A DNA stretch of 64,000 nt. It comes from Ephemerocybe angulata. Lineage: Eukaryota; Basidiomycota; Agaricomycetes; Agaricales; Psathyrellaceae. How positions within the stretch are numbered: position 1 is the stretch's first letter; the number at the start of each line of letters is the position of its first letter. The notes beneath the pieces were generated by a model. The model searched no databases, was not told the origin of the DNA, and saw nothing but the letters and a program-made list of their open reading frames with translations. Shown here one piece after another: positions 52,924 through 62,318 of the stretch. The stretch spans positions 434,001 to 498,000 of the forward strand of contig JAACJK010000064.1 of assembly GCA_013368325.1 (NCBI GenBank), written 5' to 3'. A program made the translations under genes and the position numbers.

Positions 52924-54507
52924 ATGGACCAGCATCCCGAGAATTTCTTGCATATCCTCGACACCAACGCCGAACTCAACGGCAACGAAACGATCCACTT
53001 CCGGGGGCGCCTTCAAGCACTGGACGACATTGTAGCGCGACTCCTGGATCGACGTCGACAATACCTTGCCCTGCTGTCACCGTGGCGTCGACTTCCCCAT
53101 GACTTACTGGGAGAGATTTTCATCCACGTAGTCGAACCCATCACACAGTACCACTGGGGCTTGCCAGAAGTGCTTTCACGCCTCTCCCTTGTCTGTCGAC
53201 GATGGCACGACGTGGTACTGAAAACACATAGGCTCTGGAGCACCCTTGAAATATATGGTCGCTTTACACCTCTAGTCTCGACACACCTTCAAGCCTGGTT
53301 TAAACGAGCTGGAGAAGTTCCAAAGTCCCTCACTCTCTCGGCCCCCGAATGCCCATCCTCCAATCCCTCCCACGCCTGCGTCGTATATAATTATGCGTTG
53401 GCACAATTTCTCGCTCAGGGTCCCTCACTCAACCATTTCTCCCTGTACTGTGCTAGCCCACGCTGCTTGAGACATGTTCTGAAGTTGATGAAGACACTTT
53501 GCGAAGAGCCTAGCAAAGGGGCATGGAGCACAATCACGTCCCTCCGGCTTCAATTTTGTCAGGAGTGGACAGAACGCAACCCCTTCGATCCAGAAAGAAG
53601 TATCTTCTATCACTTGCCTCCAATCACAGCATTCGACCTACGCCTTCCACCTCTTCCGCGTCGCCACTCCCCTCGGAACGCTCACCCTGGCGTCGACTGG
53701 GACGAAGTGAAGTCCGACACAAGACTGGCCCTCCATATCCCCGAAACATTGCTGTCACGTCTGACATTGCTCACGCTCCACTGTAACTGGAATGGGGCCC
53801 GGATACTCAGCATCCTAAAATCATGCAAAAGTCTCCAAAGTTTGGAACTCGACTTTGCGTCGACGACACAGATATTCGGCAATCCCCAGGAGATACAAAA
53901 CCTTGCCGACAACAATATCGTTCTACCGCACCTCCGAATCCTGCGACTGCGTCACACAAAGCCAGATACCCTAGACCTCTTTCATCTCCTTCTAACACCC
54001 TCGCTCATCGAGTTGGATCTTGACTTCGAGCGCGACGACAACTGGTTGATACCCTCATCTCGCTCCTGGCATGAGCTCCTTTCAGGGCCTCTTCTCGGGT
54101 TGATCGAGAGATCGAAGTGTCGAGTACATGTCAAGAGACTTCGGCTCAAGACGCTGCACGATGTAGAGGAGGATGTTTTGCAGCGCATCCTCCTTGGACT
54201 GCCTGCATTAACACATCTGACGACGGATGATGTTGATTTGTACCCTTCCCTTCTCTGCAAACTCGCATTCGCTGAGCCACCAGCGCTTGCGCGGCTCCAG
54301 AGGCTCGAAATGTACCGCTTCAAAAGTAACGCCTTGGTGGGCCTTGTCAAGTACTTGGGGTTAAGAAAGCGTCGAAAGGAGTTGGAAGGGATCCCATTTA
54401 CTACCACTGATGTCCTGGTCAAGGCATCTTCCGGGACAGTGCTTAGGATGTCGAAGGGCGTTGCCACCCTCACCTCGGCAGATGAGTCGGAGGACGAGGA
54501 TGATTAA
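52924..54507 (+). CDS. F-box/LRR-like protein (MDQHP pair, first)
   Basis: Single exon, 527 aa, starting MDQHPENFLHILDTN. A short helix with HFRGRLQALDDIVARLLDRR leads into the F-box-like WRRLPHDLLGEIFIHVVE and SLVCRRWHDVVLKTHRLW. Degenerate leucine-rich segments follow, with LKSCKSLQSLELDFASTTQI near residue 300. The C-terminus is acidic (SADESEDEDD). It is a direct tandem duplicate of the next gene, sharing the start MDQHP(E/D)NF and the same layout throughout. SCF adaptor role inferred. Confidence 0.86.
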   Translation: MDQHPENFLHILDTNAELNGNETIHFRGRLQALDDIVARLLDRRRQYLALLSPWRRLPHDLLGEIFIHVVEPITQYHWGLPEVLSRLSLVCRRWHDVVLKTHRLWSTLEIYGRFTPLVSTHLQAWFKRAGEVPKSLTLSAPECPSSNPSHACVVYNYALAQFLAQGPSLNHFSLYCASPRCLRHVLKLMKTLCEEPSKGAWSTITSLRLQFCQEWTERNPFDPERSIFYHLPPITAFDLRLPPLPRRHSPRNAHPGVDWDEVKSDTRLALHIPETLLSRLTLLTLHCNWNGARILSILKSCKSLQSLELDFASTTQIFGNPQEIQNLADNNIVLPHLRILRLRHTKPDTLDLFHLLLTPSLIELDLDFERDDNWLIPSSRSWHELLSGPLLGLIERSKCRVHVKRLRLKTLHDVEEDVLQRILLGLPALTHLTTDDVDLYPSLLCKLAFAEPPALARLQRLEMYRFKSNALVGLVKYLGLRKRRKELEGIPFTTTDVLVKASSGTVLRMSKGVATLTSADESEDEDD

Positions 54508-54847
54508 GTCGTTTCCCTATAGACTATGCTCCCTTTATGTATGGTCTAGCTTTGTAATGAAAAAGTTGCTATATGAAATCCCCACCCAATGTCACCAGTG
54601 TATGTACTGGGCCTAGCGGTTCAGGGACCATGGGCTGGGTCCTGGGTTCCAGTGTTTGCTAGCCCTAGCTTAACCTTTAGAATGATTTTGCACAATTGCA
54701 AGGGAGATCAGGGTAGCGTTCACCTGCTCGGCAACGGCCGCGTCGGCTTAAATAATTCTAAGCCCCGCCCGGCGAGACGACTGCTAGCGTTTGGACCTGA
54801 CGTCGACCGGAACCAGATACCGCCTTCACTTCAAGGAGGCGACTCGG
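54508..54847. other. Spacer between tandem F-box genes
   Basis: 340 nt, no gene. It presumably holds the 3' end of one gene and the promoter of the next. Confidence 0.4.
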
Positions 54848-56452
54848 ATGGATCAACATCCAGACAATTTCTCTCACCTCATCGTCACCAACGCTCCCCT
54901 CGATGAGAAAGCTAGGGCCCACTTTCAAGACCGACTACACGCTCTAGACATCACACTGGAGCAGATGGTGAACCGGCGACAAGAATACCTCGAACTGCTT
55001 TCGAGGTGGCGTCTAATACCCCTAGACATCTTGGGCGATATTTTCCGCCTGGTGGTCGTACCCCAAGTCGTTCGGTACAAAGAAACACCCTCCCGCCGGA
55101 AGCCAGACTCGGCGAAGGAACTTTTGGCCCTCTGCCTTGTGTGCCGAAGATGGCGTGAAGCAGCGCTCAACACCCACCGACTCTGGAGCGCCCTCGATAT
55201 TTCCGACTATCTCAGCCCCAGGTTTTCGCAGAAAGTCGAAACCTGGCTTGCCAGGTCAGGAGTTCTTCCCAAAAGCCTCAAGATTCGGGAAGAATGCTCC
55301 AATCCGCGTGACCCGCGTCACCGGTGCAGAATGATGTCTACCGAGTTGGCCAAGTTCTTGGCTGAAGGTCCCCGACTTGAACATCTCGCCTTGCAATGCT
55401 CAAGTCCACTGTGCTTGAAAGGCTTACTCAACGTCGTGAAGAACGGCCATTCTTCGCCAGGATCGTGGGACAAAATCAAGTCACTCCAGGTTACCTTCAG
55501 CCAATGGACCGAACTCGAACCCTTCAATCCCGCGGATACTGTGTTTCACCAACTCCCCCCAGTCACATCTCTTGACCTCCGTTTACCACCCCTTCCTCGT
55601 GTTCGCCACCGCCCCAATGGGAACTACGATTCCGACTTGAACTACAACGAGGTAGTGAGTGACGTAGGAATGGCATTGCATATCCCGGAACTCGCCCTAG
55701 CTCGCCTATCCCACCTCACACTCCACTGCAATTGGAACGGCGCTCGGATTATTGCTATCCTGCGATCTACTCGCTCTCTGCAGACCTTAGAGCTAGATTT
55801 CGCCCAGACGACGCAGACGTTTGGTGACCCCTCGCAGATTAGGGGTCTGATGTGGAACAACCTTGTGTTGCCGAACCTGGAGGTTTTACGGCTCCGAAGA
55901 AGCAATCGCGAAGTTTTTGAAATGCTCCAGCTTATCCAGACCCCATCCCTTCTCGAGCTGGACTTGGAATTTTATCATGAAATCGGAGTTCGTGGTAATC
56001 ATCCATGCGCGCCTCATATTATGGGCCTGCTCGAACGATCCAACGTTCGTCTGCGGCGATTCCGAATGGCCGGGACCTACGAAATCTACGACGAACTCGG
56101 GGAAATTTTACTGGGGCTCCCTTCGCTGGTCCATATTACGCTGGACGGTATTAACATCTATTATTCCGTTTTCCGCAACTTGAAATCAGCCATCCCACCG
56201 GCCCTCCCTTTGCTTGAATATATGGAACTGTACAATGTCGACCTCCGCGAACGATACAGTGCTTGGCTCGACGAAGAACTGATGCCTGTCGCAGACATAA
56301 TCCGCTACTTCGACTCAAGGAAGAGTATCAAGCAGGCCGACGGGACGCCTCTTGTCATGACAGATGTCATCGCCAGGTCTGACAATCCTCAAACAGACTT
56401 TGTCATCTCGAACGGGGTTGTGACCATGGCACCTCAAGACGAAGAATTTTGA
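54848..56452 (+). CDS. F-box/LRR-like protein (MDQHP pair, second)
   Basis: Single exon, 534 aa from ATG 54848 (MDQHPDNFSHLIVTN). The F-box-like part is WRLIPLDILGDIFRLVV with CLVCRRWREAALNTHRLWSA. LRR-like segments include LTLHCNWNGARIIAILRSTR, closely matching LTLHCNWNGARILSILKSCK of the preceding gene, so the duplication is clear. The upstream in-frame extension (from 54791) is not shared with the partner, so I start at MDQHP. Confidence 0.86.
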   Translation: MDQHPDNFSHLIVTNAPLDEKARAHFQDRLHALDITLEQMVNRRQEYLELLSRWRLIPLDILGDIFRLVVVPQVVRYKETPSRRKPDSAKELLALCLVCRRWREAALNTHRLWSALDISDYLSPRFSQKVETWLARSGVLPKSLKIREECSNPRDPRHRCRMMSTELAKFLAEGPRLEHLALQCSSPLCLKGLLNVVKNGHSSPGSWDKIKSLQVTFSQWTELEPFNPADTVFHQLPPVTSLDLRLPPLPRVRHRPNGNYDSDLNYNEVVSDVGMALHIPELALARLSHLTLHCNWNGARIIAILRSTRSLQTLELDFAQTTQTFGDPSQIRGLMWNNLVLPNLEVLRLRRSNREVFEMLQLIQTPSLLELDLEFYHEIGVRGNHPCAPHIMGLLERSNVRLRRFRMAGTYEIYDELGEILLGLPSLVHITLDGINIYYSVFRNLKSAIPPALPLLEYMELYNVDLRERYSAWLDEELMPVADIIRYFDSRKSIKQADGTPLVMTDVIARSDNPQTDFVISNGVVTMAPQDEEF

Positions 56453-56959
56453 CGACGACGATTACCTTCCTGTGAAGCACCTCATGAATTACTTCTTGTC
56501 GAGAATGGTTGGAAGCAAGTGGGTGGGAGCCATTTGGTCGAATCGCGGGCTGTTCGGTTTGGGTGTTCACGATGATGCAGGATATGGTTTTATGTTTCGT
56601 CGGGCGAAGAGGACGAGGATAGGTAGTCTGCTGTCATCTGGACCGTTCTCGTGTCTAGGTATAGCCAATAATCTCATTTTTAAAGGATCAAACGAATTTG
56701 CTGCAACATCTATCAGAGCGCGACATATCGCCTGCGGCCCAGCTTCCAGTATCTGGGGCTCAGTGTATGGATGACCCTGATCCACTGGACCCTTGAAATG
56801 ATACCAATCAACCTCCTGGACTACTCGAGTTGGTCTAGCACGAACAGGTGTCCAACCCAGTGATGCTTATCTTAGGTCAGGTGTCCTTTCCTACTCCTTA
56901 AGCACGCAAAACTGGGCCAAAGTGCTTTAACCTTGAGGCGCGATAAAAATCATCTCCGA
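56453..56959. other. Intergenic, no gene seen
   Basis: About 0.5 kb between the F-box gene and the promoter of the small secreted protein gene. Confidence 0.4.
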
Positions 56960-57044
56960 CAGTCTCGACGGGACATACCTCACACTCTGCGTCAGGTGGC
57001 GTAGATGTGTGTCTGCGCAGCTGCCTCACACAGAGCCTATAAAG
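56960..57044 (+). promoter_or_regulatory. Conserved promoter block of small secreted protein gene 1
   Basis: It matches, in opposite orientation, 62056-62133 upstream of the paralog. Shared blocks are CAGTC(C)TCRACGGR then ATACCTCA, TCTGCRCAGCTGCCTCA (with a CAGCTG E-box) and GAGCCTATAAA. The TATA box at 57038-57044 is 78 nt before the ATG. Spacing between blocks differs by a few bases, so the blocks, not the spacers, are retained. Confidence 0.65.
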
Positions 57045-57121
57045 TATGGCTCACTTTCTAACGAGCTCCACTTTCTTGAGAATCCAAGACTCACAACACT
57101 TCGCAATCACTTCGCCATACA

Positions 57122-57536
57122 ATGAAGTCATTCACTAGCATCGTGCTGACTCTAACTTCCTTCACTGCCCTAGTCACAGTCCGGGCCCTCCCACAAACTG
57201 GCCCGCCCATTCCCCCTCCTGGCTTGTACTGCTGCCCGCCGTACGGACCCAATGGGCTGCCCTTGGCTCAACCACAACCAGGACCGTTTGCCTTATGTGT
57301 CTGTAAGTACCATTGTGTCCATCCCATCTCTTCTAGCACTCTCTAATGCAGCCCACTAGATATGGAGAGAATAGCTTGTGTGGATATGTGAGTCCCAAGT
57401 TCACGACTTAAAAAGGTTGCGATGCTCACCTGGTTGAAATCACGCATAGGACCCAAGCTCGGGGACCGGCGCTAAGATTGAAGGATGCCCTCCCAACGCG
57501 GTTCCGAACCCGCACCCGCCTACCTGCCCTGTATGA
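57122..57536 (+). pseudogene. Small Cys/Pro-rich secreted protein gene 1, frameshifted
   Basis: Three exons are visible by comparison with the paralog at 61532-61972: 57122-57302, 57360-57387 and 57450-57536. The first encodes a signal peptide (MKSFTSIVLTLTSFTALVTV) and PPIPPPGLYCCPPYGPNGLP. The others would encode YGENSLCGY and a tail ending in a Cys-Pro-Val. Exon 2 has exactly the 28 nt of the paralog, and exon 3 is in the right phase, but exon 1 is one base short: TTATGTGTCT here versus TTATGGTGTCT there. With standard splicing the product is truncated after about 70 residues. A sequencing error or an alternative donor could rescue it, hence moderate confidence in the pseudogene call. Confidence 0.6.
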
Positions 57537-57828
57537 AGGCGTTCCAGCAGAGCCTATTAGCAGACAGTCTTCGTCGGAGTCCAGGATGTCCGGAGTTGTC
57601 TAATTCCAAATGTACAGCGGTCGATAGGTTCCCTAAATACCACCATGTATACCACCTTTGACTTCCCCGAGGTCTGTGCAGGCATGAACACTGGTAACCG
57701 AGATCCCCTCGATACTCGATTGATTAGCGCTCGAAGGTTCGGAACATGCCGAATTATTTGACGTGACAGAGATCAGCAGCCGCGGCTCCCGCCTCCTCTT
57801 TTCAGCCATATACCGACCTAGTCTCAGC

Positions 57829-59370
57829 ATGGTCGGAGGAGCAGCCTTCGACAACAGCCTACTCGAGCTCCTCAACACCAACGGGACAATCACAGAAGGC
57901 GATGAAGAGGATCTGCGGGACGCAGTGGACCAGCTCTCTGCCAAGATCAACGAACTTTGGCACCGCCGATTGCTCTGCCTCGCTGCCCTCTCCCCATGGC
58001 GTCGAATGCCCGCTGAAATCCTCATGGAGATTTTCGGCCAAGTTGCCCGGAACTGGCCATCTCACTGTTGGGACGATCGTGGTGGATATCTCGTTTGGCA
58101 GGTTACTGCACTGCGTCGCGTTTGCAAGAGGTGGAACGAAATCGCCCTTCGTACTCCTCGACTATGGCAGAATCTCCATATCCCGGTCCCTGTAACTCAA
58201 GAGGTGTACGACGGTACTTTAGAATGGCTTGGTCGGGCGAAGACGAATCCGAAAACAGTTATCATCCAGGAAGGCGACTCGGACAAATACTCGACGTCGT
58301 GCCGCCAATGCGCGCTGGGTGACCCCTTATTGGCGAAGCTTCTTACGGAGGGGCCCCTTCTCGAGCACGCTTCAATCCGCTGTGTAAGCTCAAAGTGTCT
58401 ATCTGCTCTTTTTGGAGCGATGGCGGCACTGAAAGGACACTCCAACTCTCGCCCGTGGGACATACTCAAGTCGCTGCGAGTCCAAGTCGCATCCGAATGG
58501 ACAGAAGTCGGCCCGTTGGACGACAATGCGTTGACCCCTTCCCTGTTCACGTCCTTCCCTCGCGTCACGTCTTTATACCTTGACCTTCCCCTCTGTCGCC
58601 GTTACAATATAGACCACGACGGGGACAGGCTGCTCAACATCCCAGCGCCGCTTCTTGCGGGCCTCACCTCTCTCACGCTCCGATGCAACTGGGATGGACG
58701 CAAGATATGGAAGGTACTTCAAGGCTGTCAAAGCAATCTCAAGAACTTAGTCTTGGATTTCGATACCCGAGATTACGACAGGCGGGAATGGGTGGGCAAG
58801 AGGTATGGCGGGCCCCGACTAATATTCTTAAAACTGCGCACGCTGCGGTTCCAGAGGATGCACTTCACCTCAATGTCCCTGATTCCGTTGCTCGAAGCAC
58901 CGGCGTTGGAGGAATTGTATCTCGAACTGAGCGATTCGGGGTGTAGATCAGTCGACGACGATATTCCAAGCGCCGTAACAAATGTGCTTATCGAGTTCTT
59001 CAAGCGGTCAAGACTCGACCATGCACCAGGGCTGCAGCGTCTAGAGTGGTCTACGGATACAACGCCGAGCGAGCTGTTGCACCGACTCTTCAGCAGTCTC
59101 CCCTACCTCCGTCATCTCAACCTGATCGACATACCTTTCGATACCAACGCTTTTTACGACCTGATGCTTCAAAAGCCATACGCCCTTCCGGAGTTGGAGA
59201 CGTTCGAGATAACCTCCCCATTCAAGTATGATGACGAGCCGAAGGACGATTATTCAGGCGTTACCCGGTACTTCGAGGCGAGGCCCAACCTTCGGAAGGA
59301 CGATGGAACACCGCTACAGGCCGTGGAGACAAAAATGCTACTGAAATACATCGAGGGCGAGGATTGGTGA
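57829..59370 (+). CDS. F-box/LRR-like protein
   Basis: Single exon, 513 aa, starting MVGGAAFDNSLLELLNTN; the longer frame begins at a non-ATG codon. The N-terminal helix (AVDQLSAKINELWHRRLLCL) leads into the F-box-like WRRMPAEILMEIFGQVAR and RRVCKRWNEIALRTPRLW. LRR-like segments include LTLRCNWDGRKIWKVLQGCQ, the same CNWDG/CNWNG signature as in the MDQHP pair and the gene at 62319-63893. This motif marks a subfamily in this window. No targeting signal. SCF adaptor role inferred. Confidence 0.86.
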   Translation: MVGGAAFDNSLLELLNTNGTITEGDEEDLRDAVDQLSAKINELWHRRLLCLAALSPWRRMPAEILMEIFGQVARNWPSHCWDDRGGYLVWQVTALRRVCKRWNEIALRTPRLWQNLHIPVPVTQEVYDGTLEWLGRAKTNPKTVIIQEGDSDKYSTSCRQCALGDPLLAKLLTEGPLLEHASIRCVSSKCLSALFGAMAALKGHSNSRPWDILKSLRVQVASEWTEVGPLDDNALTPSLFTSFPRVTSLYLDLPLCRRYNIDHDGDRLLNIPAPLLAGLTSLTLRCNWDGRKIWKVLQGCQSNLKNLVLDFDTRDYDRREWVGKRYGGPRLIFLKLRTLRFQRMHFTSMSLIPLLEAPALEELYLELSDSGCRSVDDDIPSAVTNVLIEFFKRSRLDHAPGLQRLEWSTDTTPSELLHRLFSSLPYLRHLNLIDIPFDTNAFYDLMLQKPYALPELETFEITSPFKYDDEPKDDYSGVTRYFEARPNLRKDDGTPLQAVETKMLLKYIEGEDW

Positions 59371-59933
59371 CACTCATAAATTGCCCTATAGTAAATGATA
59401 TCCTTTTATTCATTTCGTTGTAAGTATGAACATGCCGCACCGATTTGCCCTCGTGCTTTGCGTTGGTCACGGACGCTGATGGGGAGATGACCTTTGCGAC
59501 CGCTGGGCCTCGAGCCTTCCTATTCTCCGTACCCGTACCCAAGGTTGAACGTCGAACATTATGTTATACCCTTTCCGCTGAGCATAAGTGAGCATATGGG
59601 TCAAGCAGCCAATCAAATCTCGTCTTGACGCGTCCGTTAATAGGAGGCCGGACGCGCTTTTAAAACAATAATCAGCGGAAACGTACGATCGACCTGAGGC
59701 CAACGCGGGTCTGCATTTTCCCTCTTCTTCTTAGTATTCCACCAACTCAGGTTCACGATATCCCTCCTTCCCTCCTCTTCCTCTCCCGGATCCGAGGCTC
59801 CAGCAGTATACCATCGATTTCGCAGTGCGCCCTACTCCTGTACGGCTATTATCTTTCAGGCAATACCGGACTCAATCCTGACTCTCTCCCCGACCACCAG
59901 CAGAATATAATACCAACCCCGATCTACCGAAAA
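59371..59933. other. Intergenic, ERG19 promoter side
   Basis: About 0.56 kb without a gene; pyrimidine-rich leader (CCCTCCTTCCCTCCTCTTCC) before the ERG19 start. Confidence 0.45.
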
Positions 59934-61359
59934 ATGTCGGTCTACCAAGCAACTGCATCGGCGCCTGTGAACATTGCTGTAATCAAGTACGTTTTCGTCG
60001 CTCTCTTCCATGTCGATCGAGCTCTGATCATTGCGTTCTTTCGTCCGCGACTACCACCAACCATTCATATCACCATGTGCTGTTTATCATCTTTCTCGAT
60101 GGTCATTACGATGTGACTAGGTACTGGGGCAAGCGCGATACCAAGCTGATCCTGCCCACCAACTCCTCGCTCTCCGTCACCCTCGACCAGGACCACCTCC
60201 GGAGCACCACCACCTCTCGCGCAGACCCCGCTTTCACCCAAGATACCCTATGGCTGAACGGCAAGATCGACGAGATCAAGGCCGGAGGCCGATTGGAGAC
60301 CTGCATTAGGGAGATGAAGAGGCTGAGGAAGGAAATCATCGAGGACAAGGATGCCTCCGCTCCCAAGGCGAGTAGGATTTGCTCTACGTATTAGACCAAG
60401 TTGACTTACGTTCTCTACAGCTCTCGGAGTACAAGGTGCACATCGCATCGTACAACAACTTCCCCACCGCTGCTGGACTCGCATCGAGCGCCTCCGGCTT
60501 CGCCGCCCTCGTCTCCTCCCTCGCGCAACTCTACTCCCTCGTGCCCCCCCTCGTCTCCCCCTCCACCCTCTCCCTCATTGCGCGCCAGGGCTCCGGCTCT
60601 GCGTGCCGCTCGCTCTACGGCGGCTTCGTCGCCTGGGAGCAAGGCGTGCGCCCCGACGGCTCGGACTCGCTCGCGATCGAGGTTGCGCCGCAGGCCCACT
60701 GGCCCGAGATGCACGCGCTCATCTGCGTCGTGAGCGACACGAAGAAGGGCACGTCGAGCACGAGCGGCATGCAGCGCACGGTCGAGACGTCGACGCTCCT
60801 GCAGCACCGCATCAAGGAGGTCGTCCCCGCGCGCATGGCGGCGATCACGACCGCGATCCAGCAGCGCGACTTCGATACGTTTGCGAGGATCACGATGGCG
60901 GATAGCAACAGCTTCCACGCCGTGTGCCTCGACACCGAGCCCCCGATCTTCTACCTCAATGACGTGAGCCGCGCAATCATCAGCGTTGTCGTCGAGTACA
61001 ACAGGCTGAGCGTCGAGCGGGGCGAGGGGTACAAGGCTGCGTATACCTACGACGCAGGCCCGAACGCTGTCATCTACGCGCTCGAGAAGGATATCAAGGA
61101 GATCATCCAGCTCGTCCTCGCGTACTTCCCGCAGACCGCTGGGGAGTTCAAGGACGTGCTTGGCGTCTTTGGAGGCTCGGTGCAGGACGTCAATGTCCAT
61201 GCGAAGATCCCTGAGGGCTTCAACGACAAGGTTGCGAGCAAGTGGGAAGTTGGCTCTGTCAAGGGCTTGATCCACACCAAGGTCGGGGATGGACCGAGGG
61301 CCCTCGCACCTGAGGAGGCTCTCCTCAATGCCGATGGCATTCCCAAGACCTTGGCTTAA
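59934..61359 (+). CDS. ERG19: Diphosphomevalonate decarboxylase
   Basis: Three exons (59934-59986, 60121-60367, 60421-61359) give 412 aa in frame. The enzyme makes isopentenyl diphosphate from mevalonate 5-diphosphate with ATP, in the sterol and isoprenoid pathway. GHMP-kinase-fold motifs are present: NIAVIKYWGKRDTKLILPTN at the start, NNFPTAAGLASSASGFAAL (ATP loop) and RQGSGSACRSLYGGFVAWE. TYDAGPNAVIYALE lies near the C-terminus. Intron 1 is 134 nt. Intron 2 (60368-60420, 53 nt) begins GC (AAG|GCGAGT) and ends CTACAG; only this GC-AG junction keeps the frame and the family sequence (SAPK|LSEYKVHIAS). Exon 3 has markedly higher GC and C-ending codons than its neighbours, as in highly expressed genes. 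Confidence 0.95.
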
Positions 61360-61531
61360 ACGAGGCCGGGCTCCTTGGCTGTGTGCTATAGACGACGGGG
61401 AAACCAAAGATAACATGTAATACTGATATTCAGCTCGGAATTTAATACTGCTGTACATTTGGAACTGCGATGCCACTCTCGGACTCGACAGTCGACCAGA
61501 CATTGTGCACCGTCTTGGGTTCTGATTGGGC

Positions 61532-61972
61532 TTAATAGTGCTTCCATACGGGGCACTTCGGGGGGTGTGGGTTATGGATCGCCTTGGGAGGGCAGCCTGG
61601 AGTCGTAGAGCCATCCCCAGAGGCCGTGTTCTGGAGGGGATCCAACGCAAGGTGAGCGATGGAAAATCATTACTAGCACGAATCGAGACTCACATATCCG
61701 CAAAGGCTGTTCTGTCCGTACCTAGCGGCCATGGGCAGTTAGCAAACAAACCCTGGGGGGGGATCTAAGTTTCTGAGGGACACTCACAGACACCATAAGA
61801 CGAACGGTCCGGGTTGTGGTTGGACGAGAGGTTGTCCTTTGGGCCCGTACGGTGGGCAGCAGAACAGGCCTGGAGGGGGGATGGGCGGCGCTTGTGGGAG
61901 GGCCTGGACTGTTGCTAGCAGCGCCAGTACGGCGAAGAAAAGAAAAGCCATCATGCTAGAGGGAGACCTCAT
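61532..61972 (-). CDS. Small Cys/Pro-rich secreted protein 2
   Basis: Three exons (61788-61972, 61694-61721, 61532-61630) give 103 aa in frame. The signal peptide covers about residues 1-24 (MRSPSSMMAFLFFAVLALLA). The mature part has PPIPPPGLFCCPPYGPKGQP, then LYGQNSLCGY and GCPPKAIHNPHPPKCPV. Six cysteines in about 80 residues are consistent with three disulfides and extracellular function. I do not recognise the family; size and composition fit effector-like or hydrophilic matrix proteins. It is the intact member of an inverted pair with 57122-57536, with conserved promoters. Its 3' end converges with ERG19 (172 nt apart). Confidence 0.75.
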
Positions 61973-62055
61973 TGTTCAATGGAATATCTGGGTAGGGACT
62001 TGGCGGGTAGGTCCGGCGAGGTCTCTTGGAAGCGGTGAGGCTTTGGCGAGGCTTC

Positions 62056-62133
62056 ATTTATAGGCTCAGACTCAGATTGAGGCAGCTGTGCAGACCCACA
62101 CGCCGCACATGAGGTATGGTCCGTTGAGGACTG
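62056..62133 (-). promoter_or_regulatory. Conserved promoter block of small secreted protein gene 2
   Basis: On the minus strand it reads CAGTCCTCAACGGACC, ATACCTCA, TCTGCACAGCTGCCTCA and GAGCCTATAAAT, in the same order as the block at 56960-57044. TATAAAT (62056-62062) is 84 nt before the ATG at 61972. Confidence 0.65.
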
Positions 62134-62318
62134 TTAGAGGCAAGTACCATTGTACCTCTAAATTAAAATTCCACTCGTCTATTTTTACGCACTCAGAAGG
62201 TAAGAATAGCCAAAGAATAGCCAACTGACCAGGGATAAGCATCGCCCTTGCCCAAGAAATGTATCCAGAGAGCGCTCATCGATGAAAGGGAGGACATGGT
62301 TGTGTTTATATTTAGACG
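62134..62318. other. Spacer, no gene seen
   Basis: Short AT-richer gap between the promoter block and the 3' end of the last F-box gene. Confidence 0.4.

Noticed and set aside
60415..61650. 411-codon minus-strand frame opposite ERG19
   Set aside because: It arises from strong third-position C/G in ERG19 exon 3; composition is Arg/Ala/Glu-rich with no domain.
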